A DNA stretch of 64,000 nucleotides from positions 17,843 to 81,842 of the forward strand of contig JALWRX010000029.1 in NCBI GenBank assembly GCA_027080505.1, written 5' to 3'. Positions 50,965 to 62,812 of the stretch are shown piece by piece. Made by a program: the position numbers and the translations under genes. This stretch comes from Ghiorsea sp. Lineage in GTDB: Bacteria; Pseudomonadota; Zetaproteobacteria; Mariprofundales; Mariprofundaceae. The notes under the pieces were generated by a model. It ran no database searches and was not told the DNA's origin. It was given only the letters and a program-made list of their open reading frames with translations. Numbering within the stretch: position 1 is the stretch's first letter; each line of letters begins with the position of its first letter.

Positions 50965-51231
50965 GGGCCTGTTAACACTAATTCTGCTGGCGTCGATTCG
51001 GCCATTTTTTCGTTCCTGCAAGGCTTTGCAAGCGAAGTGTGCTTGTTGCACATAAGCTTGCGATAACGCAGAAGGACGGAAAAATGACCAATCCCTGCGG
51101 GCTGCGCTCCAAATGAGACCACTCGGCTGTTGCTCGGCATTCATTTGGAACCACCAAACTTCACGCCTCGCGCCTTGATTGGCCTCATTTGGTGCAGCAG
51201 CGACAACATCATAATTAGTGTTAACAGGCCC
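50965..51231. mobile_element. 267-bp MITE-like element with perfect 19-bp terminal inverted repeats
   Basis: GGGCCTGTTAACACTAATT (50965-50983) and AATTAGTGTTAACAGGCCC (51213-51231); no convincing CDS inside. Confidence 0.7.
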
Positions 51232-51235
51232 TTGT

Positions 51236-51799
51236 TTAATGAGACACGCCGTCTCTACGCACCACTTTAATCAAAGTAAGCCATAAAATATAGACATCAA
51301 AGAAAAATGACTGCCTTTGCAGGTATTCTACATCTAACGCAACCTTTTGCGGAATCGGCAATTCATCGCGTCCATTCACCTGCGCCCAGCCTGTAACCCC
51401 CACAGGCAAACGATGTACACCTTTTTCTGTCCTTAAAGCAATTAAATCATCTTGATTAAACAAAGCAGGACGTGGACCAACAAAGCTCATATCTCCTTTA
51501 AAAACACACCATAATTGAGGCAGCTCATCCAAACTGGATTTGCGCAAGAAATCACCAATCGGTGTGAGTACACTTTTCGGGTCTTCCAATAAATGTGTGG
51601 CAACGGCGGGGGTATCCACCTTCATGCTACGAAATTTAGGCATTTTAAAAATTTTATTATCTTTCCCCACCCTATCTGACCAATACAGGACAGAGCCTTT
51701 GGATGTGAGCTTCACCAACACAGCGACAACCAACATCGGCACAGCCAATAACACTAAAGCGATAAGTGCCAGCACTATATCAAACAGTCGCTTTATCAT
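51236..51799 (-). CDS. Short (PglC-type) initiating sugar-phosphate transferase
   Basis: MIKRLFDIVLALIAL; YWSDRVGKDNKIFKMPKFRSM; LDELPQLWCVFKGDMSFVGPRP. Confidence 0.93.
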   Translation of the reverse strand: MIKRLFDIVLALIALVLLAVPMLVVAVLVKLTSKGSVLYWSDRVGKDNKIFKMPKFRSMKVDTPAVATHLLEDPKSVLTPIGDFLRKSSLDELPQLWCVFKGDMSFVGPRPALFNQDDLIALRTEKGVHRLPVGVTGWAQVNGRDELPIPQKVALDVEYLQRQSFFFDVYILWLTLIKVVRRDGVSH

Positions 51800-52742
51800 T
51801 GACCTCTACCATCTTTTTCAATTGCTCATCCATGGTAATCACAGGAGTCCAACCCAATATTTCCCTTGCCTTGCTACTGTCCACCTGCAAAGAGCCAAAC
51901 AAACGATTGGCAACATCTTCTTTACCTAAAAGCTTGGCTGCAAGAGTCATCAAACCCACAGGTACTGGCAGCAACCACACCCTTTTACCCATAGCCCTAG
52001 CGACTTTCTGTAACAACTCAGTGGTCGAAACATCTTCACCATCCGAAATCAAAAACACTTCATTCGCAGCTTTAGGGTGTTGCGCACACAGAATAATGAA
52101 ATCCACCAAGTTATCCAAAGCAATAAGACTACGTTTGTTTTGCACTGCACCCAAAGGCAAAGGCAAACCTTTAGCAACACCCTGCATCATTTTCGCAAAA
52201 TTGGCCTTAACGCCTGCGCCATAAATCAACGGTGGTCGAATTACCACAACTTGCATGCCTGTTTCTTTAGCGATTTGAAACAACCCTCGCTCAGCCTCCC
52301 ATTTGGATAAACCATACGGGTCTTGCGTTGTAATATCATCCTCAACCATAAATGGTTTGCCGAGTTCCGTACTTTCACCATTCACTTTAATCGAACTGAT
52401 AAACACAAACCTTTGAACACCTGCATCAGCTGCTTGCCTTGCCAAGTTCAACGTACCCTCCACATTGACCTTACGAAACTCAGCCAAAGGGTCACTGGTA
52501 TCATCATCCATAATATGGACACGAGCCGCCGTATGAATCACAACATCTACATCTTGCAAGGCTTCGGTATAATCCGTGTCTGCTGACAAACCTCCGACCC
52601 GCACTTGCTTCACCGCTGTAGGCAAAGCATCCGAACATGAACGCACCGCAGCAACTACTTTTTCACCACGATGGCAAAGCTCTCGCACCACAGCACCACC
52701 CACAAAACCTGTTGCGCCTGTAACAAGAGCTATATAACCCAT
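51780..52742 (-). CDS. NAD-dependent epimerase/dehydratase
   Basis: VTGATGFVGGAVVREL; YGLSKWEAE. Confidence 0.9.
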   Translation of the reverse strand: MGYIALVTGATGFVGGAVVRELCHRGEKVVAAVRSCSDALPTAVKQVRVGGLSADTDYTEALQDVDVVIHTAARVHIMDDDTSDPLAEFRKVNVEGTLNLARQAADAGVQRFVFISSIKVNGESTELGKPFMVEDDITTQDPYGLSKWEAERGLFQIAKETGMQVVVIRPPLIYGAGVKANFAKMMQGVAKGLPLPLGAVQNKRSLIALDNLVDFIILCAQHPKAANEVFLISDGEDVSTTELLQKVARAMGKRVWLLPVPVGLMTLAAKLLGKEDVANRLFGSLQVDSSKAREILGWTPVITMDEQLKKMVEVNDKATV

Positions 52743-53869
52743 CAGTAGCCCAAAACTTCTTGATAAATCCTGAAGCAGGTTTTCCCCATACCTTGCGCTG
52801 TAAAAACTTCTTCAAAACGTTCCCTTGCAGCCTTACCCATTTGTGCAACAGTTTTAGCATGACCCTCATCCATCAAAAAACGCATCGCATCTCGCAACTC
52901 ACCAGGGCTTTCGGGGCGAACGACCAAGCCTGTTTGCTTATCTTGATTGATAAAAGTTGTGCCTGTGCCAATTTCACAAGAAATTAACGGTTTACCAAAC
53001 ATCGCCGCTTCTAAAAGGCTTATGCCAAATGCTTCAGAACGCAAGTGCGAAGGAAATACAAACGCATGACATAGTTGCAATAGTGCAACCTTGTCTTCAT
53101 CCGCCAAAAAACCTGTAAATAGAACTTGAGACTGTAAGTTTCTTGAATGTACTTCTTTTTTCAGCATCGCTTCCATCGGTCCAATTCCTGCCAGCACCAA
53201 CTTATAATTTGTGCCTTCTAAAGCCTGAATTAAAAACTGTAATCCTTTATAATACCTCAACGCTCCCACAAACAAAAAGAATGGTTCTTTACCCAACTTA
53301 TCTGTCCAATAAGCCATTTGCTTTGTTACATTACTAGGGTAACTACTTTCATCTAACCCCAAAGGCATCACTTGGCATTTATCCTTAAACTGTGCCAAGA
53401 CAGGGCTACTACTCAAGTAATTAGGAGAAGCAACAGTGATACACCGCGCGCCTAACAAGAACTTTTTCATCAAAGGAGCATATAACACTTTCAAAAAACG
53501 TTGTTTAACAATATCACTTTGATACGTAATGATATAAGGTTTATCAATGTTATGGATATAATGCATAGCATCAGCCACAGGCCAAGGAAAGTGGTAATGT
53601 ATTAAGTCTGAATCTTGCACTACTTCAGCATACGCTTTCATCATCTGTACTGACAAAGCAGTTGAAGCAACATCAAATGATTGAGGAAAGCGTACTAGGT
53701 GGCACTCTGGTCTTTGTAACTCTTCCACACGACTAACATTTGGACTTACTGTTAAGACTGTATTTTGAACACCATACTGCTTGGTTTGTAAACAAAGTTG
53801 GCGAATACATTCTTGCATTCCACCTTGTGAGTCAGGCATATAGGTCTTAAAAACATGTACAACTTTCAC
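52742..53869 (-). CDS. GT4-type glycosyltransferase
   Basis: FLFVGALRYYKGLQFLIQAL; FPSHLRSEAFGISLLEAAMFGKPLIS. Confidence 0.9.
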   Translation of the reverse strand: MKVVHVFKTYMPDSQGGMQECIRQLCLQTKQYGVQNTVLTVSPNVSRVEELQRPECHLVRFPQSFDVASTALSVQMMKAYAEVVQDSDLIHYHFPWPVADAMHYIHNIDKPYIITYQSDIVKQRFLKVLYAPLMKKFLLGARCITVASPNYLSSSPVLAQFKDKCQVMPLGLDESSYPSNVTKQMAYWTDKLGKEPFFLFVGALRYYKGLQFLIQALEGTNYKLVLAGIGPMEAMLKKEVHSRNLQSQVLFTGFLADEDKVALLQLCHAFVFPSHLRSEAFGISLLEAAMFGKPLISCEIGTGTTFINQDKQTGLVVRPESPGELRDAMRFLMDEGHAKTVAQMGKAARERFEEVFTAQGMGKTCFRIYQEVLGY

Positions 53870-53870
53870 C

Positions 53871-55010
53871 TTAATACCCCAACACTTTACGGTATACAGC
53901 TATCGTTTCATCAGCACACTGCTTCCATGAGAACTTTCCTGCCTGTACAAGCCCTGCTTCATACATAGCATGCCAGCACTCTTCTTGACTTAGTATTTTC
54001 TTCATCTCCTGCATAAGCCCATCTACATCGTTTGGCGCAACTTGTACACCTGCTTTACCAACTACTTCAGGTAAAGATGCCTGATCAGAGGTAATAACAG
54101 GCACACCACTTGCCATAGCCTCCAAAGGTGGTAACCCAAACCCTTCATACAGTGAGGGGTACACAAATAGTTTAGCTGCAGCATACAATGCTGGTAAGTC
54201 CTGCTCTGGCACATACCCAAGCAGTTTTAATTGTTGCTGTCTTTCTAAGGGCTTCATCTCTTCTTCAATTTCAGGTGTGCCCCACCCTTTCATGCCTACA
54301 ATAACCAAGGGGTATTCTCTTCTGACAGCACCTGGTAACTTTTGATATGCTTTAAGCACCAAACCAAGGTTCTTTCTTGGCTCAAGCGTACCTACAACAA
54401 GGATATATTTCCTATATTGTAAATTATATTTTTTCATACAATCTGAACACTCTGCACCTGTTCTTGGAGAAAACTTGTCTTCTACTCCCAAATGTATCGA
54501 AAAAACTTTGCTTGGATTCACATCATAACAGTCCAATAGCTCTTGCTTTGAAAAAGAAGAATCTGTGATAATAGCATCTGCCTGCTTTAATGAAGAAGGA
54601 AAATACTTTTCCATAGCCTTAACACGAATAGCTGGGTGTGCATCAGGGTGACGCACGAAGGATAAATCATGTACTGTAATTACCTTTTTACCCACAAAAG
54701 GAAAAAGCAAATAATTAGGGTCGTGGTATACATCGATTGTTTTATCACGAAGCCTCCTAAACTTTATCGACTGAAAACCTCTATTCAGGGCATAACTACT
54801 CGGCACAACAGCTTTAACCAACTTTTTAAAGGCTGATAACCCTTTAACTGGTTTGTCAGCTAAATCTTTAGACCAAGTACTGCCATAAAAAAAAGTGACA
54901 TCAATCTCTTCTGAACACAAAAATTCTTGTGCCAGGTGATAAGTGTACTTTCCTATACCAGTTTTAGGTGTTAAAATACTTGTCGCATTCAAAGCTAATT
55001 TAATTTTCAA
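53871..55010 (-). CDS. GT4-type glycosyltransferase
   Basis: ILVVGTLEPRKNLGLVLKAY; YPSLYEGFGLPPLEAMASGVPVI. Confidence 0.92.
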   Translation of the reverse strand: MKIKLALNATSILTPKTGIGKYTYHLAQEFLCSEEIDVTFFYGSTWSKDLADKPVKGLSAFKKLVKAVVPSSYALNRGFQSIKFRRLRDKTIDVYHDPNYLLFPFVGKKVITVHDLSFVRHPDAHPAIRVKAMEKYFPSSLKQADAIITDSSFSKQELLDCYDVNPSKVFSIHLGVEDKFSPRTGAECSDCMKKYNLQYRKYILVVGTLEPRKNLGLVLKAYQKLPGAVRREYPLVIVGMKGWGTPEIEEEMKPLERQQQLKLLGYVPEQDLPALYAAAKLFVYPSLYEGFGLPPLEAMASGVPVITSDQASLPEVVGKAGVQVAPNDVDGLMQEMKKILSQEECWHAMYEAGLVQAGKFSWKQCADETIAVYRKVLGY

Positions 55011-55020
55011 AATATATCCT

Positions 55021-55554
55021 TTATTTTATAACTTTAAGTACAAAATCAATCTGATAAACAGGGTATATAAAAGCATACCTATCTTCATATTTTTGTTTGT
55101 TTTTATTGATCCACTTTAAAAGCCAAGCATGAATGCCTTTTCGATACTGTTGCTGTCCCTTGTCATACTCTACAGCAACCATCTCAAATCGCGCGTCTGA
55201 ATAGGCATATTCAAAGGCTTCTGTTCCACAGATAAAATAATCAAAACTACGTGAAGTAAAAGCTCGCCGGTGCGTTGGGTCTGAAAAGTAATTAACACTG
55301 CTCATAAATGGGCAAGATATTTCAACCACCGCACCAGGCTTGGATACTCGCCATATCTCTTCCATAGTATGAATAAAATCTAAAACGTGCTCCAGCACAT
55401 CAAAGCACAAAACCTTGTCGCAACAATTATCCCTTAGCGGTAAAAAGTTGGCTGAAAGATCACATAACACATCCGCATCAGAGCGGATGTTAATATCAAG
55501 CCCTATTGCACCTTCTGCTTTCCTCCTGCCACACCCTAGCTCAATAACCTGCAC
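55021..55554 (-). CDS. SAM-dependent methyltransferase
   Basis: VIELGCGRRKAEGAIGLDI; CFDVLEHV. Confidence 0.85.
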   Translation of the reverse strand: MQVIELGCGRRKAEGAIGLDINIRSDADVLCDLSANFLPLRDNCCDKVLCFDVLEHVLDFIHTMEEIWRVSKPGAVVEISCPFMSSVNYFSDPTHRRAFTSRSFDYFICGTEAFEYAYSDARFEMVAVEYDKGQQQYRKGIHAWLLKWINKNKQKYEDRYAFIYPVYQIDFVLKVIK

Positions 55555-57043
55555 GTACCCCTCCGTTTAAAAGGCGCTTCAATAATGCTTTATCTTGATG
55601 GCTCATAAACCCGAGCACTACCCAATAAATGTAAAATACCAGCCACGAGGAAACCAATGTCAGAGCCCAATATATTTCACCAGTCATTAATGCAACAATT
55701 AGTTGTAAAACACATGCACCTATAACTTTTAATAAAAAGTAGTTATCTGATGACAAGCTAGCAATACCCAATATTCTTTCAAGGTAATACATATACAACA
55801 AAGCCTGAAACATAGACACCAATGCCGCAATCGCAGCACCAACTGCACCATACTCTGGAATAAGCAAATAACATAAGATCACATTAACCAATAATCCAAA
55901 CATTGCAAAATATGCTCCAACCTTAGTATTTCCCATACCATTAAAAACTTGTGATGGCACAACAGATGTTAAAGCAAACATATATGCAATTGTAAGCAGC
56001 TTCATGGTTTGAGTCGCCTCTTGAGCAAAACTTTCCCCGAGCCAGATATTCAGAATATCTCCTGCATACATATAAAGAGGCACAAAACATGGTAACAACA
56101 ATAAAAACACATAACGCCTTGAAACCAAGTATAAGCGCACTACTTCTTGTTTATGTTCACCCACCGACAAAGACGAAATTCTAGGAAACACAAATTGTAC
56201 AATAGCATTGGCTAATGCTAAAAACTTATTTGCAATAGTAACTGATACTACGTAGTAACTTACCGATGCTGGCCCTGACAACGCCACTAAAAAAAAACGA
56301 TCAAGATGAAATACCGCCAATGCCGAAAGCTGATTAATAAAAGCATAACTGCTGAATGAAAATATCTGTTGTATATGTTTGGCTTTTACGTTGGGGCACC
56401 AGCGCATTTCAGGCAAAAGAACCTGATTAAGCCTTAAAAGCACAAAAATACGTATAATTTGAACAACCAACTGCCAACATAAAATTTCAATCAGCCCACC
56501 TAGAGCATACCAAACCAAAAAAGCTGCACCTAACCAAGTAACCATAGAGACAAATACCTGAACCATCACCATTTGGTGAAATACTTGGCGCGCTTGAAAC
56601 AAAATCAACAAGGGCAGCGATAAAACTGCGATAAAAGCTAAACCTGCAATGAGGTAGACAATCTCATGCGCTTGGGTGCTCGAATAAAAATCCAATATAC
56701 TAAAAAAATTTATCAAATTTTCAGAGAAAAAAGTAATGCTTGCAAAAACAAAAGCAGCAAGAATAACAAAAATAGTGGCCACTTCTTGCAGCAAACAAAC
56801 AGCTTCTGTCAACCGCCTATGTTCTAGCAAACGCGAAAGAGTATGCACGCTTCCTGTAACAAACCCTAAATCCAGACTTCCAAGTAGGATTACCATACTT
56901 CCTAAGGCCAATAAAAGACCGTATCGCTCTGACCCAAGGTATTTAACCAATATTGGTGTTACAATAATAAAAATAACAAAGGGTACAACAAATCCCAAAA
57001 TATTTGCTAATGCTGAGCTAAGTCCACTGTTTTTAGCTACCAT
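55541..57043 (-). CDS. Wzx-like polysaccharide flippase
   Basis: About 12 TM segments, 500 aa, MATE/polysaccharide-transporter-like. Confidence 0.85.
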   Translation of the reverse strand: MVAKNSGLSSALANILGFVVPFVIFIIVTPILVKYLGSERYGLLLALGSMVILLGSLDLGFVTGSVHTLSRLLEHRRLTEAVCLLQEVATIFVILAAFVFASITFFSENLINFFSILDFYSSTQAHEIVYLIAGLAFIAVLSLPLLILFQARQVFHQMVMVQVFVSMVTWLGAAFLVWYALGGLIEILCWQLVVQIIRIFVLLRLNQVLLPEMRWCPNVKAKHIQQIFSFSSYAFINQLSALAVFHLDRFFLVALSGPASVSYYVVSVTIANKFLALANAIVQFVFPRISSLSVGEHKQEVVRLYLVSRRYVFLLLLPCFVPLYMYAGDILNIWLGESFAQEATQTMKLLTIAYMFALTSVVPSQVFNGMGNTKVGAYFAMFGLLVNVILCYLLIPEYGAVGAAIAALVSMFQALLYMYYLERILGIASLSSDNYFLLKVIGACVLQLIVALMTGEIYWALTLVSSWLVFYIYWVVLGFMSHQDKALLKRLLNGGVRAGY

Positions 57044-57066
57044 AAATAAAACAAGTTAATCAAAAA

Positions 57067-57953
57067 CTATGCTAAAGCATACATCTTTTGAAGTGTTTCC
57101 TTAAAAGCCTCTTGCTGTACATGACCAACACACTGATAAAGCAAGTCTGTCGAACCAGTTAAAGTTTCGATTTCATTTCGACGCACAAAAGCGGAGTTCA
57201 CTTCAACTTCAATGTTATAGCCCGCTATATCCTGCATCATTTCAATAATATCAAGAAGTTGAATCCCTCTTCCTGAAGCAAGGTTCACAATGTTTTGTGT
57301 ACAATCGGTTAAAAGCAAACGCTCATATACTTCGCACACATAATCTATAGAGTTAAACTCTCTACTCACATGCAAATTACCTAACTGGATAAACTGTTTC
57401 TTTTCTTTGAAATGCTTAACAATTTTTGGTACTAGGAAGTTCTCCCTCTGACCAACTCCAGTGTAATTAAAGGGTCTTGTTATGACTATGGGTAACTTAT
57501 CAAAATATGTTCCTGCTATATGCTCCATAGCAAGTTTACTAATACCGTAGTGATTGACAGGCTTTGGGCACATTGATTCAACTAACACTTCACAATCTTG
57601 ATTACCATAGACTGTCGCGCTACTTGCCAAAACAACTTTCTGAACAGGAACATTATGGTTAACAAGAGCTGCTAAGATATTCTCCGTTCCTACGACATTC
57701 ACATCATAAATCAACGATGTATTGGTCTCTCCAACAAATGCAATCGCAGCAGTATGGATTACAAAAGAAGGCTTAACACTTGTTATCACTTGATTAACTT
57801 GCTCTTTATTTGTGATGTCAACCTGATAATGACTGGCTTGTTTAGGTTTAGAAACCACAGTTCCATAAACATCCCACCCTTTTTGCTGTAAATACCGTTC
57901 TAAATGGGCACCTGTAAACCCTTCAACACCTGTAATCAGCACCTTGCCTTGCA

Positions 57954-57954
<1 letters not shown>
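57067..57954 (-). CDS. GDP-6-deoxy-D-mannose reductase-like (Rmd-like) SDR
   Basis: ITGVEGFTGAHLERYLQ; YGISKLAMEHIA; FNYTGVGQRENFLVPKIVKHF; follows gmd. Confidence 0.8.
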
Positions 57955-59000
<1,046 letters not shown>

Positions 59001-59216
59001 TCAATACTTTTAATAGGAAAAAATCGTAACTTCTACTATACTATCATCAAAAACTGCACCTTTTAAAACCTAAAACATAACAACTTTGCAAAATTATGCT
59101 TTTTCTCAACACAAATAACATACTTACAACCAATAAATGTAAAGCACCCTCTTCTAATCAAACAAAACTTTGAGCATTTAAACCTGCCTTTAGTTGCTAT
59201 GAATTAAATGAATCCA

Positions 59217-61928
59217 TTAGCCCCTAACTTTAATATCCAAACAATCTAAAAGTTTCTCTGTACTCTCTCGCCAAGTCAGCCATGGCATCTTACTAGAGCT
59301 TGGGTGCTTACCTACTTTATAAAGACTTAACCACCCTTTAAAAGCGTTCGACAGAACTATATCCGAACTGTCATTTTTAAAATAATAAGCGTGCTCTCCT
59401 GCCACTTCTCTAAATACAGGAATATCTCTTGCAATAATTGAAAGTTCGTGCTGGGCTGCTTCTATAAGAGGCAGCCCAAAGCCTTCCCCTTCACTTGCCA
59501 CTATTAAACAGTCTGAATATTGATAAACTTTTTGCAAGCACTCATCACTAACGCTATCAAGCCAAAACAACCTTTTGCTTAATTCAGGATGTCTTTCAAT
59601 CATATCTATAATCTTATCTACCATCCAGCCTTTTTTGCCAACAATAACAAAATTAACATCAAACCCCTCTTTCCAGAGGTTATCAAAAGCTTTCAGCACC
59701 TGACCATGCCCTTTTCTTGGCTCAATAGTCCCAACCATTAAAAAATTTGTTTTTGACTTAATCTCTTCCAAAACAAATTTATCATTCTCTAACAACCCTT
59801 TTGATGGAAGGCTAGAGTCAATATCAGCGCCTAAATGGAAAAAAGTTATCTTTGGTAAGTTAGTGGCTACTATTCCCAAGCTATCAATATAGACTCTTAC
59901 ATCTTTCGCAACAGCTTCAGAAATACAAAGAATATTATCTGAAACTTTAATGATAGAATTCAACCAATGCTTATGGTGATTACCCGCCATATCTGGAAAA
60001 AACTCTGGGCATATGATGGGTAAGATATCATAGACCACAAAATTAATACTCACACCACGCTGCTTCCAAACCTCAAATAATCCCGCCAATACTGCCTCTG
60101 AAACAGCTGAATAAAAATCAAGCCCAATAAAAACATCAAGATTAGAAGGCTCAACAACAGTATCACTTCTTGGCACTAAGTCAGGCACTAAACTTTTCAT
60201 AAAATTATGCGCTACTCTATAATGCCAATATCCATTCTGATCCGTCAAATAAACGGGGACTATGTTATAGTCCAGCAAATTAGGTTGTATTTCATACAAC
60301 GACATAAGTATTGCACGCACAACTCGCTGAATCCCTGTTTTAAGGTCGTCCTCCGCAAGTGCACTTATATCTACATAAAGGCTTGGTACATCAAAAGAAC
60401 GCAGCTTCATTTCATATTCTTTTACCGAATCACTTAACTGTTGTTCACTTACAAAACCTTGTGTTTCTTGTAAGTTTGCACATAAATCACTCAATGGCAG
60501 TAACTCCGACTTTTTAGCATAAACTTTTTCTATAATATCTCTCATTTTTTGCGCAACAATTTCTGGCGCATGTTTTGTTGCAACCATTTCTTTGGCATTA
60601 TTAGATAAGGTTTCCCGCAAGTCTTCTTCTTTATAAAGTTTTATTAATGCAGATGATAATTCACTTAATGTGAATCTACCTTGAATTTTATATACCACTT
60701 CATCAGAAAACTCAGCCATAGCACCAACTTTATTAACAACTGTTGGTACTCCATATGCCAAACAATCTAAAACCGTCCTACTCGTTTCACCTTTACTCTC
60801 ATCCCGCAACTGAACAGCTATATTTGCGCTTTTTAAGTACTTTTGAAATTCTTCATCTTTAACAAAACCTGTAATTTCAACATTAGCTAAAGGCTTCACA
60901 AACTCTTTAATTTTATTGCCATACTTATCCGAATCACACCCTCCAACGAAAACAAGCCGGCTGTTTTCCTGTTGATCCAACCTTGCATTGACCCATGCCT
61001 CTATTATTTCATAAACACACTTTTGCTTAGTTATATGACCAAAGGAACAGACTAGAAACTCTTGAGGATTCTCCAATTTTGACCCTGCAAACTCTTTATG
61101 AACCTGTGGGAGATAAAAAAATTTATTCTGATATTTCTGGCCATACCAGCTGATAGACAATACTTTAGCATGCTGAGAATGAACGATGATTGCTTTCGCA
61201 TTCCTTAATATATCAACATTTACAGGATAGTAATTAACTGCCCATATTACCCCCTTCCTAGATCTCATATATACACTCGAATACCCATGGCTATCAAGCA
61301 AAGAGTCATCCCAGACACCAATATAATTCTTCTTATTTGCTTGCATCCAATGTTTCAGATTTCCTAGATAAAAGTCATGCAAGACGACAATTCCCGGAAA
61401 CTTTCTAATTAAGTCGAACATATACCAATGATACGGGCTATTCCCAACTTGATAAATAATATGGCTATAGCATCCAACATTACTTTCAAAATACTCAATA
61501 CTGCGTACAGAATAGTTGCCATATGTAACCTCAGCATCTGTAACAATTTCAATATCATAAAACTTTGACAAGGAAGGTAGCAACTCAGAAACATAATCTG
61601 CAATCCCAGTCTTTCTTGGAGGGATTGGAGTTACTATTGCTACCTTGCCACTTTGACATTCACATTTCTTACTTGGAACTTTACAACACAACAGTTTTAA
61701 CTGATCATAAATTTTCTGCGCATTTAATGTAAGCTCACTTCTTTCATGAGACACCTTAAAAAGCTTATTTTCTCTAATACTTTTTAGTTTTGCCTTAAGC
61801 TCAGGAAAGTTGTTAAGAATGGCAATTGCCAGCACATTTAATTTTAGGCACGTACTGGCGTAATACTTAAGCAGAATTAATAGCTTTTGAACCAGTCGCC
61901 GAAACCTTATTAGTGCAAAAGAGATCAA
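59217..61928 (-). CDS. Large glycosyltransferase with two GT4-like modules
   Basis: Two donor-site regions: EETSR-like/LDCLAYGVPTVVNKVG and ASEGEGFGLPLIEAAQHELSIIARD; 903 aa. Confidence 0.85.
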   Translation of the reverse strand: MISFALIRFRRLVQKLLILLKYYASTCLKLNVLAIAILNNFPELKAKLKSIRENKLFKVSHERSELTLNAQKIYDQLKLLCCKVPSKKCECQSGKVAIVTPIPPRKTGIADYVSELLPSLSKFYDIEIVTDAEVTYGNYSVRSIEYFESNVGCYSHIIYQVGNSPYHWYMFDLIRKFPGIVVLHDFYLGNLKHWMQANKKNYIGVWDDSLLDSHGYSSVYMRSRKGVIWAVNYYPVNVDILRNAKAIIVHSQHAKVLSISWYGQKYQNKFFYLPQVHKEFAGSKLENPQEFLVCSFGHITKQKCVYEIIEAWVNARLDQQENSRLVFVGGCDSDKYGNKIKEFVKPLANVEITGFVKDEEFQKYLKSANIAVQLRDESKGETSRTVLDCLAYGVPTVVNKVGAMAEFSDEVVYKIQGRFTLSELSSALIKLYKEEDLRETLSNNAKEMVATKHAPEIVAQKMRDIIEKVYAKKSELLPLSDLCANLQETQGFVSEQQLSDSVKEYEMKLRSFDVPSLYVDISALAEDDLKTGIQRVVRAILMSLYEIQPNLLDYNIVPVYLTDQNGYWHYRVAHNFMKSLVPDLVPRSDTVVEPSNLDVFIGLDFYSAVSEAVLAGLFEVWKQRGVSINFVVYDILPIICPEFFPDMAGNHHKHWLNSIIKVSDNILCISEAVAKDVRVYIDSLGIVATNLPKITFFHLGADIDSSLPSKGLLENDKFVLEEIKSKTNFLMVGTIEPRKGHGQVLKAFDNLWKEGFDVNFVIVGKKGWMVDKIIDMIERHPELSKRLFWLDSVSDECLQKVYQYSDCLIVASEGEGFGLPLIEAAQHELSIIARDIPVFREVAGEHAYYFKNDSSDIVLSNAFKGWLSLYKVGKHPSSSKMPWLTWRESTEKLLDCLDIKVRG

Positions 61929-62812
61929 TATTTATTTCCTTTAACCAACAAACGAATAAAATTAGACAGGGTACGAAGAGGCTTTGTAATCTTCCATGAA
62001 CTACTGTTTACAATGGCAGCAAAGTTGGATTCAGCTTGTGTTGCTTTCTCTTCTAAACTAATAAATCTAGCTTCAAATTTGGATGAGAGTTCAACTAGAG
62101 ATGCCCCTATTCCTAAGTTATATGCACCATCAAAAAGATCTAGAGTATCTTGAGAAGCATTTTTTTGAGCTACTATTGCATAGTCAGGACTAACACCATC
62201 CAACACATCTAATAAACTAATGTTTTCTTTTTGTATTATACCCTTAGCTTCTTGGAGTCGTAAAACCTTTGTTCTTTTAAACCCATAATATTCTGGCAAA
62301 AAAGATAATAAAGCTGCTGGTATCGGCTTAATGTGAGTAGGATCCAAGTAAAAGTTTTCTGTCGCTACTTTTATGTTTTCAGGATTAGGCGTCTCCAAGA
62401 TGAGAATACCACCTGGCTTTAAAACTCGTAATGATTCTTCAATAAGTTCTTGAAGATCTTCAAAAGAGATATGCTCCACTACATGAAAAGCACTTATAGT
62501 TGACATACTTTCAGGCTTTTGTTCTTTTAAGTAGCTAATTCCATTGCCTTTTCTTACTTTTAGATTTTGTTCTTCGCAAGCTTTTAGCATCCCATCATCA
62601 AGGTCTATTCCTTCTCCTGAGATAGAGTTCTCTTTAAGAAGTTCAAGCCACTCACCTCTTCCACATCCAATATCGAGAACATTACTTCGAGGATATAAGT
62701 CCTTGAACGGAAGCACAAAAGGAAGATATACTTTCAACCTTTCTCTTATAATCTTTCGTGAACCTCTATACTTTTCTTCAAAAGCTCTATAAAAATCTTT
62801 ATTTTTCATCAT
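61925..62812 (-). CDS. SAM-dependent methyltransferase
   Basis: VLDIGCGRGEWLELLKE; FHVVEHI; KPGGILILETPNPEN. Confidence 0.88.
   Translation of the reverse strand: MMKNKDFYRAFEEKYRGSRKIIRERLKVYLPFVLPFKDLYPRSNVLDIGCGRGEWLELLKENSISGEGIDLDDGMLKACEEQNLKVRKGNGISYLKEQKPESMSTISAFHVVEHISFEDLQELIEESLRVLKPGGILILETPNPENIKVATENFYLDPTHIKPIPAALLSFLPEYYGFKRTKVLRLQEAKGIIQKENISLLDVLDGVSPDYAIVAQKNASQDTLDLFDGAYNLGIGASLVELSSKFEARFISLEEKATQAESNFAAIVNSSSWKITKPLRTLSNFIRLLVKGNKY

Noticed and set aside
50907-51144. ORFs 50907..51140 and 50944..51144 as genes
   Set aside because: They lie inside the inverted-repeat-bounded element and look like frame-open by-products without recognisable domains.
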